Below are positions 1 to 9,452 of a stretch of DNA of 64,000 bases, in pieces. The position numbers and the translations under genes were made by a program. The first letter of the stretch is position 1. The number at the start of each line of letters is the position of its first letter. A model generated the notes under the pieces. That model ran no database searches, was not told the origin of the DNA, and saw only the letters and a program-made list of their open reading frames with translations. The stretch comes from an uncultured Verrucomicrobiae bacterium (GTDB taxonomy: Bacteria > Verrucomicrobiota > Verrucomicrobiia > Limisphaerales > AAA164-E04): positions 2,176,876 to 2,240,875 of the forward strand of contig OX638380.1 in NCBI GenBank assembly GCA_951813855.1, given 5' to 3'.

Positions 1-24
1 CCCCCGTTCGAACAATTGGCCGAC

Positions 25-301
25 GAATCGTCCGGCGACGCCCCGGGGAATATCCCCCAGGTTTCCCCAAAGTGCAAGACCCGATGTTCGCTTACCGTTC
101 ATCCTCGCTTCCGTTCGCCGCGTTCGGTTCGAGACGGCCGGCCCCCGTCCGGCGAATCGTACGGCGACGCCCCGGGAAATATCCCCCAGGTTTCCCCAAA
201 GTGCAAGACCCGATGTTCGCTTACCGTTCATCCTCGCTTCTGTCGGCCACATTCGATTACCGACGGCCGCCCCTCGTCCGGCGAATCGTCCGGCGACGCC
301 C
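25..301. repeat. Tandem 129-bp repeat array (2 full units plus a stub)
   Basis: Units begin at 25, 154 and 283, each opening with gaatcgt(c/a)cggcgacgcc, so the period is exactly 129 bp. Units 1 and 2 are nearly identical over their first ~85 bp and diverge in the last ~40 bp. The third unit stops after about 19 bp. The array may extend left of the window. The period is a multiple of three, so reading frames stay open through it, but no start signal or known protein supports coding. Function unknown. Confidence 0.8.
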
Positions 302-860
302 TGGCCCAAGTTTGTCAATTTGACCGGTCTAGGATATAGCGCGTCAATTACAATGCGACACCGCGACAATTACAATGCGACACTTGGGGCACGAGGCGCA
401 AGTGTCATTGCATCGGTCGTAGGAGGCTTTTTGCCTGACGGATTTGGGACGGTCAAGCGGAAAACTGGAGGTCAAGGGAAGCGACGAGGATCCCGCGAAG
501 GGGGGCGACGGTTCAAGGATGGACTGGCGCCGTGATGCAGCGAGCGGACTACTCGGATCCGGGAGATGACAATGGTTTCGATAAAAACTGCTTGGAAAAG
601 AAAACTACTTGGGGAAAAGGAAGGGGGGGGTTGTTTCTCGGGATCAACCTCGCGTCTGGAACGGCTCACCGCCGTCATTGGTGCCCGGTGATCTGAGTGC
701 GCCGGATTGGGGGAGGATGACCGGGCGAGTGGTCTTCGAGGTCGGGCGTCAACCGTCGAACCTTGCTCCGCTGGTTCGGCAACATCAGGGCCGGCCTCTG
801 GATTCTCATTCTCGTGGGCTGTTGGCTCCCTGAGCGGTGGCGACGGGAACGAGGCCGTGG

Positions 861-1736
861 TCAAGTCGAGGCTCGGGATTCCCGAGCCGTGGGAGTGGCT
901 GGTGAAGAGTCGGTTGTGGCGGGAAGGTTGACGCGGTGAGCCGGCTCGGCAGCGCCGTCGGCCCGGTGCTGTTCCAAAGCGGTGCGGCACCGATAGCTTT
1001 GGGTGTTGATCTCGAAGATGGTGGCGTGATGGACGAGTCGATCGACCGCGGCGGCGGCGGTGGCCTGGTCGGGAAAGATTCGATCCCATTGGGCAAAGGG
1101 CAGATTGGCGGTGAGGAGGATGGAGCGTTGTTCGTAGCGATAGGAGATCAGTTCGAAGAGGACGGCGCTTTCTTCCCGGTCGCGGTTGACGTAGGCGAAA
1201 TCGTCGAGGATGAGGAGGTGGAACTTGTGGAGACGCGCGAGCAGTCCCTCGAGCTCGAGATTGCGTTGAGCGACCTGCAGTTTCTGGACGAGGCTGGAGG
1301 TTCCGGTGAAGAGCACCTTGAGGCCTTGGCGCACGAGGGAGAGGCCGATGGCGGAGGCGAGGTGGCTCTTGCCGACGCCGGGGGGCCCGAAGATGAGGAG
1401 GTTGGCTCCATTGCGGATCCAGCTCTCTTCGGAGGCGAAGGCCTGAACGCGTGCTTTGGGCGGGGACGGGATGAGGCTGAAATCGAATCCTTCGAGATTC
1501 TTGCCGGGGAGGAGTTTGGCCTGCCGGGTATGTCGGTCGATGCGCCGGTTGTCCCTTTCGGTCAATTCGAGTTCGGCGAGGGAGAAGAGGAATTTGGACG
1601 CCGGCCAACCTTCCTTGTCGGCGCGTTGAGCCAGGATCCGCCACTCGGCCTCGATGGAGGGCAGTCGCAGCTCGGAAAGCATGAGGGAAAGTCGGTCGGG
1701 ATCGACGGCCTGTGGCGGTGTAGAGCGGATGGTCAT
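861..1736 (-). CDS. istB: IS21-family helper ATPase IstB
   Basis: An AAA+ ATPase of the DnaC/IstB type that assists the IstA transposase in target selection and strand transfer. A Walker A motif (GPPGVGKSH) lies near residue 120 and a Walker B motif (LLILDDFAYV) near residue 178. The start at 1736 is chosen because its ATG overlaps the istA stop in an ATGA junction, the usual IS21 translational coupling. A longer in-frame extension upstream of this start would run into istA. At 291 residues it is slightly longer than usual; the last ~45 residues are arginine- and serine-rich and unlike the family core. Confidence 0.93.
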   Translation of the reverse strand: MTIRSTPPQAVDPDRLSLMLSELRLPSIEAEWRILAQRADKEGWPASKFLFSLAELELTERDNRRIDRHTRQAKLLPGKNLEGFDFSLIPSPPKARVQAFASEESWIRNGANLLIFGPPGVGKSHLASAIGLSLVRQGLKVLFTGTSSLVQKLQVAQRNLELEGLLARLHKFHLLILDDFAYVNRDREESAVLFELISYRYEQRSILLTANLPFAQWDRIFPDQATAAAAVDRLVHHATIFEINTQSYRCRTALEQHRADGAAEPAHRVNLPATTDSSPATPTARESRAST

Positions 1737-3247
1737 GGCGAGAGGCGGTTGCCGAGCAGATTGGAGTACTGACCGAGGTTGCCCACGGCGACGTCTTGAG
1801 GAGGCATGGAAGGCTCCTGGAATGCAAAGCGAGTTCTCAGGGACTCGACGTCGGGGAGGGAGCCGGTCCGGAGCGATGCTTCGATGGCGTCGGCGATTTC
1901 CGCTTCGCAGTCGTTTTCGTGGGCCAAGGCAAGGAAATCGACGGTGAGACGGCACGCTTGTCTTTCGCTCACGGATTCCATCGCTTGATCGAAGAAGTGG
2001 CGATAAGCCTCTCGAGGAAAGAGCTCATTGCGGTAGGTCAGACGTGCCAGAGCCATGGGTTTGCGCTTCAGGGACTGGATGACGTGCCGATAATCGATGA
2101 CGTTGGGACGGTGGGTCCGATGTCCGCGAGGCAGGGTTTCGATCCTCGTTTCTCCCTGGAAGAGTTCGATCCGGTCATCGAAGATGCGAGCCTTGAGCCG
2201 GTAGCCGATGAGTCGCGAAGGCACTGAGTAGTAAACCTTTCGAATGCGGCAGCCGGCGGTGCTGGTCACCGTGACCATGACCTCTTCGCAGTCGCAAGGA
2301 TTCGACGGCGGCAGCGGGTTCAGCTGGCCCCGTTCGGTCTCGATGTCCTTCGCCACCCTGGCGTTTTCACGAGCGACGATATCCGCGACGAAGGTTCGGT
2401 AGGCGTCCAGGCATTCGAACTCCCGGGATCCTCGGAGTTCCAGTTCGCCTCGAACCCGGTCCTTGAGATGACGGTGCGCGCTTTCGATGGCGCCGTTCTC
2501 GTGGGCGACGCCCCGGTTGTTGCGGGACGGTTTCATCCCGTAGTGTTCGCACAAGGCCTTGAAGCGCCCGGTCAAGTCCTCCGCTACGTCCTGGGCCAGA
2601 TTGCGGAAGGCCGCGGAGAGACTGTCGGTTCGGAGCTCGTGTGGGACTCCGCCCAGTTCGGCGAAGGCACCCTGAATTCCCTCGGCCAAGGCGGTGAAGG
2701 ACTCGCCGTTAACGACCACGGAGACGAATCGGTAGCACGACCATGGGAGGCGAAAGTGGAAGAACATGTGCCGGAACGATTCTCCCTGGATGGTGACTTC
2801 CCCGGACTTCAGGTGGGTGAAGTCGGCAATGGCGAACGTGCCGGCAGGCCGCTTCGTCTGCGGGAATATGACTTCCTTTTCCGCACCGTTTTGGGCTCGC
2901 CACGCCCGAATCCGCCGTTCCAGGGTCCGGCGGTAGTTCGGCTTGAATTCCGGTTCGGTGTTCAGCAAATTGTGGAACACCGTGATGGGCTTGATGTCGG
3001 GGCATCGCTCCAGAATGGGGATGACCTTGGATTCGAAGAACGTGGCCAGGGGATCCGGGCGAGTGCGTTGGAGGGGCGGGGAATCCTCCGACGGTTGATT
3101 TCCGGCCTGTTCCTTGGCCTTTTCGAGGGTCCGATAGCCCGTTGATCGGTGGACCCCGATGGCGGCGGCGGCGGACGCGACTCCTTTTTTCGTGTGCAGT
3201 TGCATGAACAGTTTCTTCTGCTGAGGTGTGACTCGTCGTTTGGTCAT
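1733..3247 (-). CDS. istA: IS21-family transposase IstA
   Basis: A DDE transposase of 504 residues. The N-terminus holds a helix-turn-helix-like segment (around ASAAAAIGVHRSTGYR). The rve/integrase core follows, with candidate catalytic residues in FAIADFTHLK (Asp), LRTDSLSAAF (Asp) and ENGAIESAHRHLK (Glu). A basic C-terminal region follows. The ATG at 3247 gives the natural start MTKRRVTPQQ; an upstream in-frame start adds 14 unlikely residues. It is the first gene of the istA-istB unit and overlaps istB by 4 bp. No frameshift or internal stop is present, so the transposase should be intact. Confidence 0.93.
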   Translation of the reverse strand: MTKRRVTPQQKKLFMQLHTKKGVASAAAAIGVHRSTGYRTLEKAKEQAGNQPSEDSPPLQRTRPDPLATFFESKVIPILERCPDIKPITVFHNLLNTEPEFKPNYRRTLERRIRAWRAQNGAEKEVIFPQTKRPAGTFAIADFTHLKSGEVTIQGESFRHMFFHFRLPWSCYRFVSVVVNGESFTALAEGIQGAFAELGGVPHELRTDSLSAAFRNLAQDVAEDLTGRFKALCEHYGMKPSRNNRGVAHENGAIESAHRHLKDRVRGELELRGSREFECLDAYRTFVADIVARENARVAKDIETERGQLNPLPPSNPCDCEEVMVTVTSTAGCRIRKVYYSVPSRLIGYRLKARIFDDRIELFQGETRIETLPRGHRTHRPNVIDYRHVIQSLKRKPMALARLTYRNELFPREAYRHFFDQAMESVSERQACRLTVDFLALAHENDCEAEIADAIEASLRTGSLPDVESLRTRFAFQEPSMPPQDVAVGNLGQYSNLLGNRLSP

Positions 3248-3615
3248 GTTGGTTCTCCGTCCGCACACGTGGTCGTGCCGACGGGCCAACTATCCACCGA
3301 TCAGAAGAACTTGCAGCCTTTCTTGGGCAGGGCTCCGGCCACTTCGGTCGGGCTACGCCTTCCCTTCGTGGCCGGAGCCCTGCCCCCCCTGCAGGTCCCT
3401 CAGACACCGTGGGATCCTTCCCCCCGATTTGTCGCATTGTAATTGTCGCGGTGTCGCAAAGTAATTGTCGCGCAACACTAGGAACTATTTTTGTAACTGC
3501 CTAGGTACTCGAATCCCCTTCTTTTTGACTTCGAGTTATTTTCGTGCTACAGTCTGTTTAGACTGAGGATTCTGCAAGTCGCTTGAAGTTGACTTCCTGC
3601 AATTTGGAGACGTGA

Positions 3616-4032
3616 CAAGCTTCGGGAAACCGCAACGGTTTCACCGATCACGAACTGTGTTCTGGGTTACAAGCTCGGTGGGAGGAGTCTCAAGGTCAGT
3701 TACAAGCCACTCGAGCTCAGCTCCAGCAATCCCAGGCCAAGTATCAGCTATCTCAATCGCAGTTGGAGAGTTCTCGAGCTCTCATTGCCGAGTTACGAAT
3801 CGAACGTCAAGCCGATCAGCGACAGATTCAGCAACTTGAAGCCCGGCTGGCCGAACTCGAAAAGCGGGGCTCTCACGAGGCCGAAGGCAATCCAGCCGAG
3901 CCGATCCTGGAGGAACAACTACCCCGTCAATCCGGCCCCCAAAATTCGCCGGCCATCGAATCGGAGACGGGGGAAAACGCTACGGAGGGAAGTGCCGCCG
4001 AAACGGCGGCCGCGGTCGGCGAGAGCGAGTTA
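3616..4032 (+). pseudogene. IS66 transposase TnpC, N-terminal part (split gene)
   Basis: This open frame encodes a glutamine-rich coiled coil (heptad-like stretches such as QQLEARLAELEKR). It ends in ESEL exactly where the ISAzo13-family insertion begins. Joined to 8052 onward, the frame continues as VAKLRGRINEL, so the two pieces are one gene. No ATG or GTG is visible in frame after the stop at 3613; the true start may be a rare codon, or a small indel may have damaged the 5' end. Without the C-terminal catalytic domain this piece cannot transpose. Confidence 0.8.
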
Positions 4033-4075
4033 GGGCTCTCGCATATATAACTTGAACATTTGATTGTATTTAATT

Positions 4076-5116
4076 TTATTTTTTATTAGGTTTTATCGTA
4101 TAATTCCATTCACCATGAAAACTATTCTTTTTGATGCTCAATTCATGGAATTGTTCATCGCTAATTTTCTTTCCTGTAGGATAGTGGTTTTTGTCCAATT
4201 CGCATTCGATTTTCAACCCTGATTTGGTTGTGGTATTACCGATCAAATCCACTACAGTTTGATGATCGGTTAAAGGACGACCACTCCAATTTTGTGAAAT
4301 ACATGAAAACATTCGATGTTCAATTTTATTCCACTTGCTGGTTCCCGGTGGGAAATGACAAATCGTAATTTCCAATCCTAATTCATCGGCTAATTTTTGT
4401 AATTCACTTTTCCACAACCGATTACGACTGCCATTCGATCCTCCCCCGTCAGCCATGATCAATAGTTCCTTGGCATCGGAATATATTTTACGTCCCATTG
4501 ATAACCACCACCGGCGAATCGTTTCTACTGCGAACTCCGCTGTATCATGATCAGTTCCCACACTAACCCATCCGGTGTTTTCCTGGACATCATACACGCC
4601 ATAGGGAAGGCCTTTCGATTGGTTTTTATCGGGAAAGTCATGCATGTTGACCAGTTCGGGGTCTCCTACGGGCCTCCATTCTCTCCCTGGATTACGATAC
4701 TGGCCTAGGTTTTCCTTTTTCTTGGCATCCACCGAAATCACCGGTTGATTGGTTTTCTGAAATTCTCGAGTTTTGCGTTCCATAAATTGAAATTGTTGAT
4801 CTCGGTCAGGATGCTGATTGCCTTCTAAGGTCTTTTTGTTGCTTTGAAGACTATAGCCCATATCATGAAGCAATTGATTAACTGACCGTTCACTTACCTT
4901 AGGTCTCATTCGATTTAATTGTTCTTTTAATCGCAGGGCACTTTTGCAGGTCCATCGCAGTGGATTTTCAGGGTCTCCTCGAGTCTCTGGTTCAATGAGG
5001 GCATCAAGATCTGACAATAAGGTCGGATCGAGTTCTTTTAATGATTTCCGTCCCGCTCCTGTTTTCCGTTGACGTTCTTCATTGAGAACCTGACCATTTT
5101 TAATCTCCTTGATCCC
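4076..5116 (-). pseudogene. ISAzo13-family transposase, C-terminal part (split gene)
   Basis: It encodes the catalytic core of a DDE transposase of the ISAzo13 family. Candidate acidic residues lie in PVISVDAKKKE (Asp), LLIMADGGGSNGS (Asp) and SKWNKIEHRMFS (Glu). The frame is open and very similar to the intact transposase at 38027-39238. It is cut upstream at residue context GIKEIKNGQ, where the IS4-family element inserted. Joining 7209 to 5107 restores TIRSGIKEIKNGQ in frame, so only the insertion inactivates it. Confidence 0.88.
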
Positions 5117-7208
5117 CAGCAATTCCCACTGAAGTCAGGCCAGATAGTAATTGTGTGAAATTTATTTATAAATATGTTAAATACGCTCGAAAAACGGATT
5201 TTCAAGACTGATTTCAGATAAAATTTCGTTTTTTCCCTTGATCAGGTGATTTATTTTGCGTTTCGCCCGATAGATGAACGAGGTCAAAACGCACCACTCC
5301 GAGCTCGATCTAAATCGAGTTTTTTTTTGAGGTCGCCGACTAGCGATCTCGGTCAGAATATCGCCGACTAGGTGGGGGCAGCAGGTTTAGGCACGAAGTC
5401 GAGCATCCCATACCCGAGTAACTGGTAGCGGTGGTTCCAATCCTTGAGACGATGCATGCGAAGATGGCATCTGATTTCTACCCAGACTTCCTGGAGCGAT
5501 CCGATCATTTGAGGCGCCCGTTTAAAGAGAGAGCAGGCGATCAGTTCCATTTGATCTACCAGCACCGCCAGCATCATCAAAAACAGAAAAACCGTGGCGA
5601 GATGTTCTTTTCCGTGGCCATAATTGTGCTCCAACTGGTACCCGCGATTTTTCAAACTATTGAACGTATCCTCGATTTGCCACCGGCTGCGACCGGCCCG
5701 CGCTATTTTTTGAACGTTGGAGTCATTGATTTCCCAATCCGTGACCCAAGAAAAAATCGCCGGCTTTTCACCCGGAGCTTCGATTTCGCACCATAAAAAA
5801 TTAATTTTAAGATCAGGATTTTCTTGGTTCAGCGGCTGTTGATTCACCCAGATGTACGTATACTTGACGCCAGCTTGGTCCCAACATACGAACCGGTGGG
5901 ATTCACCGGTCTCATCCGCTTTCACAAATAGCTCGAATAAATGTTCGTGATTGCTTGGTCTGGCGACGATGATAAAGGACATTCGATACCGTTTCAGGAG
6001 CTTGATAAACGGGGCGTTGGAATGAAGCCCATCGGCCAAGACGACGATCTTCAGGCGGGGATGTTCCCGATGAAGCCTGGTGACCAGCCGCCGGATGGCT
6101 CGGCTCTCGCAATCGTTGATGAGCCATTGATTGGTGTTTTCCCATCGGTAACGGTCAATATACCGGCATGGAAAGTCGGTGAGTTCCTCGTCCTCCGGGC
6201 CCACCTCCGGGTCGGCTTCCGAGCCGATTAATTGCTTGCTGACCGGCTCCGGTGCCAGCGGAATAACCTCCGGCTGGTCCGGATGAACCACGGCGGCTCC
6301 CACGGCTTGATGGTAATAGGTGATCGCACCGTTTTCGTGTTGTTTTTGACAGCAGTGTTCACAGTGAAGATGGTTGGAAGAGAAAACCCCGGTGCCGTCT
6401 ATCGACACGAGATAGTGCTTGTCTTCCCACCAATATCGCTTCAACACTCCGTTTCGTTGTAACATCCGAAACAGTTCCAGGAACGCGGATCGAAGATGAA
6501 TGGGATTGATCCGATCCAGGAATTTGCGTAATCCCGAATCAGAAGGCACTCGTTTGATGCGATACAGTCGGCGCAAGTTAGCCCGGGTTCTTCGGCTCGT
6601 CACCTTTCGTTTCCGACCTCGAGTGGCTTCGTCAAAGCCCAGTAACGAGGAAAATTTCTGCTGCAACGCCGCAAACGCGCTCATCAAATGGTCGGTGACC
6701 TCGAACCTGCTTTTGCGGCAGGGGCGGGGAACGAGGCGAAAACACCCCCAAATCCTCCCAATGATATTGGGTTTGAGTAACTTTTTGCGAAATTTCACCA
6801 GGGAAAACCTTTCGTTGAATGATTGTGAGGATCGGCTGGTTCCACGACGGATCAGGCCGGTCGGCACGCCGAACGGAATCAAAACATGGGACGGACACTG
6901 AGACCCCGGCAGATCGCAGCCTCCTGAGTTCGAGAACAACTCGAGATCCTCTCGGAGGGCTTTTCTGGCCGGAAAATACGTCGGGAGAACGGGTTAAGAC
7001 GAATTTCGGCACCCGATCAAGGGCCAAAAAGCGTCAAATCACGTTTTGGTCAGGAAAAGATACGAAAAAACAGCGATTACAACGAAACCACCATTAAGGT
7101 AGCATAGTTTTGGAAGAAATGCTGAAAATATTTAAAGAAATCAGCGCGAAAACCCGATTGAGAAAACCCTTGTTTTTACTGGATTTTCTTCTTCAGTGGG
7201 AATTGCTG
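5117..7208 (-). mobile_element. IS4-family insertion sequence
   Basis: Perfect 18-bp inverted ends, cagcaattcccactgaag at 5117-5134 and its complement at 7191-7208, bound the element. A 9-bp direct repeat, cttgatccc, flanks it at 5108-5116 and 7209-7217. A 9-bp or longer duplication fits the IS4 family. It sits inside the transposase of ISAzo13-family copy 1 and was therefore the last to arrive at this spot. It carries one transposase gene. The roughly 230 bp at the left and 250 bp at the right are AT-rich and without a recognised gene. Confidence 0.9.
5368..6939 (-). CDS. IS4-family transposase
   Basis: A DDE_Tnp_1-type transposase. Candidate catalytic residues are Asp in LVSIDGTGVF, Asp in VVLADGLHSN and Glu in SRWQIEDTFNSLKNRGY. 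The last matches the family's R-x3-E-x6-K signature. A cysteine/histidine cluster (HLHCEHCCQKQH) follows the first Asp; its role is unknown. The 523-residue start used here is the longest open frame. The first ~80 residues look atypical, and a start at Met-86 (MSAFAALQQK, 6684) is plausible. No internal stop is seen, so the gene is probably functional. Confidence 0.88.
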   Translation of the reverse strand: MFSNSGGCDLPGSQCPSHVLIPFGVPTGLIRRGTSRSSQSFNERFSLVKFRKKLLKPNIIGRIWGCFRLVPRPCRKSRFEVTDHLMSAFAALQQKFSSLLGFDEATRGRKRKVTSRRTRANLRRLYRIKRVPSDSGLRKFLDRINPIHLRSAFLELFRMLQRNGVLKRYWWEDKHYLVSIDGTGVFSSNHLHCEHCCQKQHENGAITYYHQAVGAAVVHPDQPEVIPLAPEPVSKQLIGSEADPEVGPEDEELTDFPCRYIDRYRWENTNQWLINDCESRAIRRLVTRLHREHPRLKIVVLADGLHSNAPFIKLLKRYRMSFIIVARPSNHEHLFELFVKADETGESHRFVCWDQAGVKYTYIWVNQQPLNQENPDLKINFLWCEIEAPGEKPAIFSWVTDWEINDSNVQKIARAGRSRWQIEDTFNSLKNRGYQLEHNYGHGKEHLATVFLFLMMLAVLVDQMELIACSLFKRAPQMIGSLQEVWVEIRCHLRMHRLKDWNHRYQLLGYGMLDFVPKPAAPT

Positions 7209-7385
7209 CTTGATCCCCGATCGAATAGTATTGCGACTGACACCGGTAGCTTCATGAACGCGTTCAATACCACCTCGACCAAGAGACAAGGCCTCGCTGG
7301 CTAACCAATTACGTCTTACTCGTTCATTAAAGAGCCAACTCAGTTGGTTGTATTTCTCCCTAATAATTGATGTTTTTTCATCCAC
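7209..7385 (-). pseudogene. ISAzo13-family transposase, N-terminal part (split gene)
   Basis: This is the 5' part of the copy-1 transposase, with the family's N-terminal stretch NWLASEALSLGRGGIERV followed by HEATGVSRNTIRSGIK. The start is placed at a GTG (VDEKTSIIREKY) by analogy with the GTG start of the intact copies at 37268 and 38027. The gene is cut at Gly-Ile-Lys by the IS4-family element; its continuation is at 5116-4076. Sequence read past the junction is unrelated to the family. Confidence 0.82.
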
Positions 7386-7450
7386 AATGCAACGTAGCAT
7401 AGTTTGCATGATTTTGCAAGTTTTTATTTACTTTATATTTGCGAGCACCT

Positions 7451-8048
7451 TAAAAACCAATCGAAAGGCCTTCCCTATGGCGTGTATGATGTCCAGGAAA
7501 ACACCGGATGGGTTAGTGTGGGAACTGATCATGATACAGCGGAGTTCGCAGTAGAAACTATTCGCCGGTGGTGGTTATCAATGGGACGTAAAATATATTC
7601 CGATGCCAAGGAACTATTGATCATGGCTGACGGGGGAGGATCGAATGGCAATCGTAATCGGTTGTGGAAAAGTGAATTACAAAAATTAGCCGATGAGTTA
7701 GAATTGGCAATTACGATTTGTCATTTCCCACCGGGAACCAGCGAGTAGAATAAAATTGAACATCGAATGTTTTCATGTATTTCACAAAATTGGAGTGGTC
7801 GTCCTTTAACCGATCATCAAACTGTAGTGGATTTGATCGGTAATACCACAACCAAATCAGGGTTGAAAATCGAATGCGAATTGGACAAAAACCACTATCC
7901 TACAGGAAAGAAAATTAGCGATGAACAATTCCAAGAATTGAGCATCAAAAAGAATAGTTTTCATGGTGAATGGAATTATCCGATAGAACCTAATAAAAAG
8001 TAAAAAATTAAATACAATCAAATGTTCAAGTTATATATGCGAGAGCCC
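7451..8048 (+). pseudogene. ISAzo13-family copy 2: inverted 3' fragment with a nonsense mutation
   Basis: It is nearly identical to the 3' portion of copy 1 but in the opposite orientation, from taaaaaccaatcgaaagg (7451) to the terminal repeat ending gcgagagccc (8048). The 5' half is missing. An internal TAG at 7746-7748 replaces the Trp codon of the conserved SKWNKIE motif (here SE-stop-NKIE), so it is dead even as a fragment. Its outer end meets the TTA duplicate at 8049-8051, so the pair of inverted 3' ends behaves as one insertion in the IS66 transposase. Confidence 0.85.
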
Positions 8049-8051
8049 TTA

Positions 8052-9452
8052 GTGGCCAAACTACGGGGTCGCATCAACGAGTTAACCGAGCAAGTCAAGG
8101 AATGTCGCCGGCAGTTAGCACAGAATAGTCGCAATAGCAGCAGACCGCCTTCCGGCGACGGTTTCAAGAAAGAGAACTCGACCGCCAACGGTCGTCCTCG
8201 GCGTGACTGCGAGAAAAAGTCCTCGGGAGGACAACCCGGTCATCAGGGGCGAACGATGAGGCAAACTTCCCAGCCGGACTCCGTTCAGGAATTGTATCCC
8301 ACGGTCTGTCCCCATTGCGGGGAAGCGATCGATGAAACTGCCGAGTGGCACCCGGAAATTCAAGTTCGACAGCTCGTGGATCAAGAAGTCCCCAGTCGCA
8401 CAATCAAGACGACTGAGTATCGGGCGCATCGTTGTTCTTGCTCCCATTGCGGCCGGCTGGTCCGGGCCACGTTTCCTGCCGGAGTCGACGGTCCCGTCCA
8501 ATTCGGGCCGAACTTGTCGGCGCACGTCGTTTATCTGCGGATCAAGCACTTGATCCCGGAGCGGCGGATCGTGGAGATTCTGAAGGTGCTCTCAGGAGTC
8601 AACATGTCTTCGGCCACCGTCGCGACCATCTGTCGGCGCCAAGCCGAGGAAGTGCGACCGCTTGCTCCAGCGTTACAACGTCAAGTAGCTCAAGGAGAGG
8701 CCCCCAAACATTTGGACGAGACGGGTTTACGAATCGAAGGCAAAACGCAGTGGTTACACGTCATGAGCACCGAAAAGACGACGAGCTTACGCGTCGCCGA
8801 GGGTCGCGGTGAAATGTTCGACGATCTGACCGGGCGGGTGGTGCACGACAGTTTTGCGTCTTATCCCAAAATGGAAGAATTGATCCACGGATACTGCCAT
8901 GCTCATCATCTGCGGGAGTTACAAGCCGCCAAGGAACAACAGGAGGAGTGGGCGGGAAAGATGGTGTGGTATTTATTAGTTCTGGAGCGATTTGTTCGGC
9001 GAGCGAAACGGCGTGATTCGACTCATCAAAATCGCGGGTCACCCGAGCTGGCGAAAGACTTGCGGGAAACGATCTACCAACGTTATGACGACATCTTGAA
9101 CGAGGCGATTCAGTATCACCAGGAGTTACCGCCGTTGCCGTCTGGCAAGCGGGGCCGCCGAAGAAAACGTACCGGTCATAATCTGGCGGAACGGTTGCAA
9201 CGGAATCGAGAAGACTCGCTCAGGTTCGTGTTCGACTGGGCCATTCCCTTCACGAATAACCTGGCGGAGCGCGATTCAAGGATGATGAAATTAGTCATGA
9301 AGATCTCCGGTTGCTTTCGTTCACAGCAAGGCGCCGCCGACTTCGCCGTCCTTCGCGGGGTGATCAGCACTGCCGAAAAGCAGGGATGGGATGTCATCTC
9401 GACCTTGCGTCTTGCCCCAGAAGAGTTGGCCGATAAACTGTTAATCGGTTGA
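8052..9452 (+). pseudogene. IS66 transposase TnpC, C-terminal part (split gene)
   Basis: This is the main part of an IS66-type transposase. In order it has the end of the coiled coil, the NSSRPPSGDG linker, a zinc-binding domain (CPHCG and CSHCG pairs), and a DDE core with HLDETGLRIEG (Asp), VVHDSFASY (Asp) and FTNNLAERDSRMMK (Glu). A C-terminal IS66 tail follows. The frame joins the N-terminal part at 4032 once the intervening insertion and one TTA are removed. An in-frame ATG at 8022 lies in the inserted element's end, so the natural N-terminus is lost. Confidence 0.88.

Larger units (their letters stand above)
335..3477 (-). mobile_element. IS21-family insertion sequence
   Basis: The element carries the istA/istB pair and ends in inverted repeats: left starts tatagcgcgtcaattac and the right end, read inward, starts tgttgcgcgacaattac. 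Each end holds two tandem copies of a gcgacaattacaatgcgacac-like motif, the multiple terminal repeats expected of IS21 as transposase binding sites. A 6-bp direct repeat, ctagga, flanks it at 329-334 and 3478-3483, which I read as the target duplication. Both genes are open, so it looks potentially active. The roughly 525 bp between the istB stop and the left end hold no gene I recognise. Confidence 0.9.
4033..7445 (-). mobile_element. ISAzo13-family element, copy 1, split by an IS4-family insertion
   Basis: The 3' end carries the terminal repeat gggctctcgc at 4033, flanked by TTA at 4030-4032. The matching TTA at 8049-8051 lies beyond a second, inverted partial copy. The transposase runs leftward in two parts (7385-7209 and 5116-4076) around the IS4-family element. 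At the 5' end the terminal repeat survives only as gcgag at 7441-7445, so about half of it is lost. The sequence is markedly AT-rich compared with the host genes. Confidence 0.85.

Noticed and set aside
25..301. Direct repeats as a possible CRISPR array
   Set aside because: The unit is 129 bp with long conserved blocks, not short repeats with spacers, and no cas genes are present.
472..1827. Long open frame antisense to the IS21 genes
   Set aside because: It is arginine- and proline-rich, overlaps istB in another frame and has no family signature; typical GC-rich shadow frame.
3763..4050. A small standalone gene encoding a coiled-coil protein
   Set aside because: It is the front part of the split IS66 transposase; the last residues are read from the inserted element's end.
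7404..7748. A small standalone gene
   Set aside because: It is part of a truncated, nonsense-mutated ISAzo13-family transposase fused to unrelated upstream sequence.
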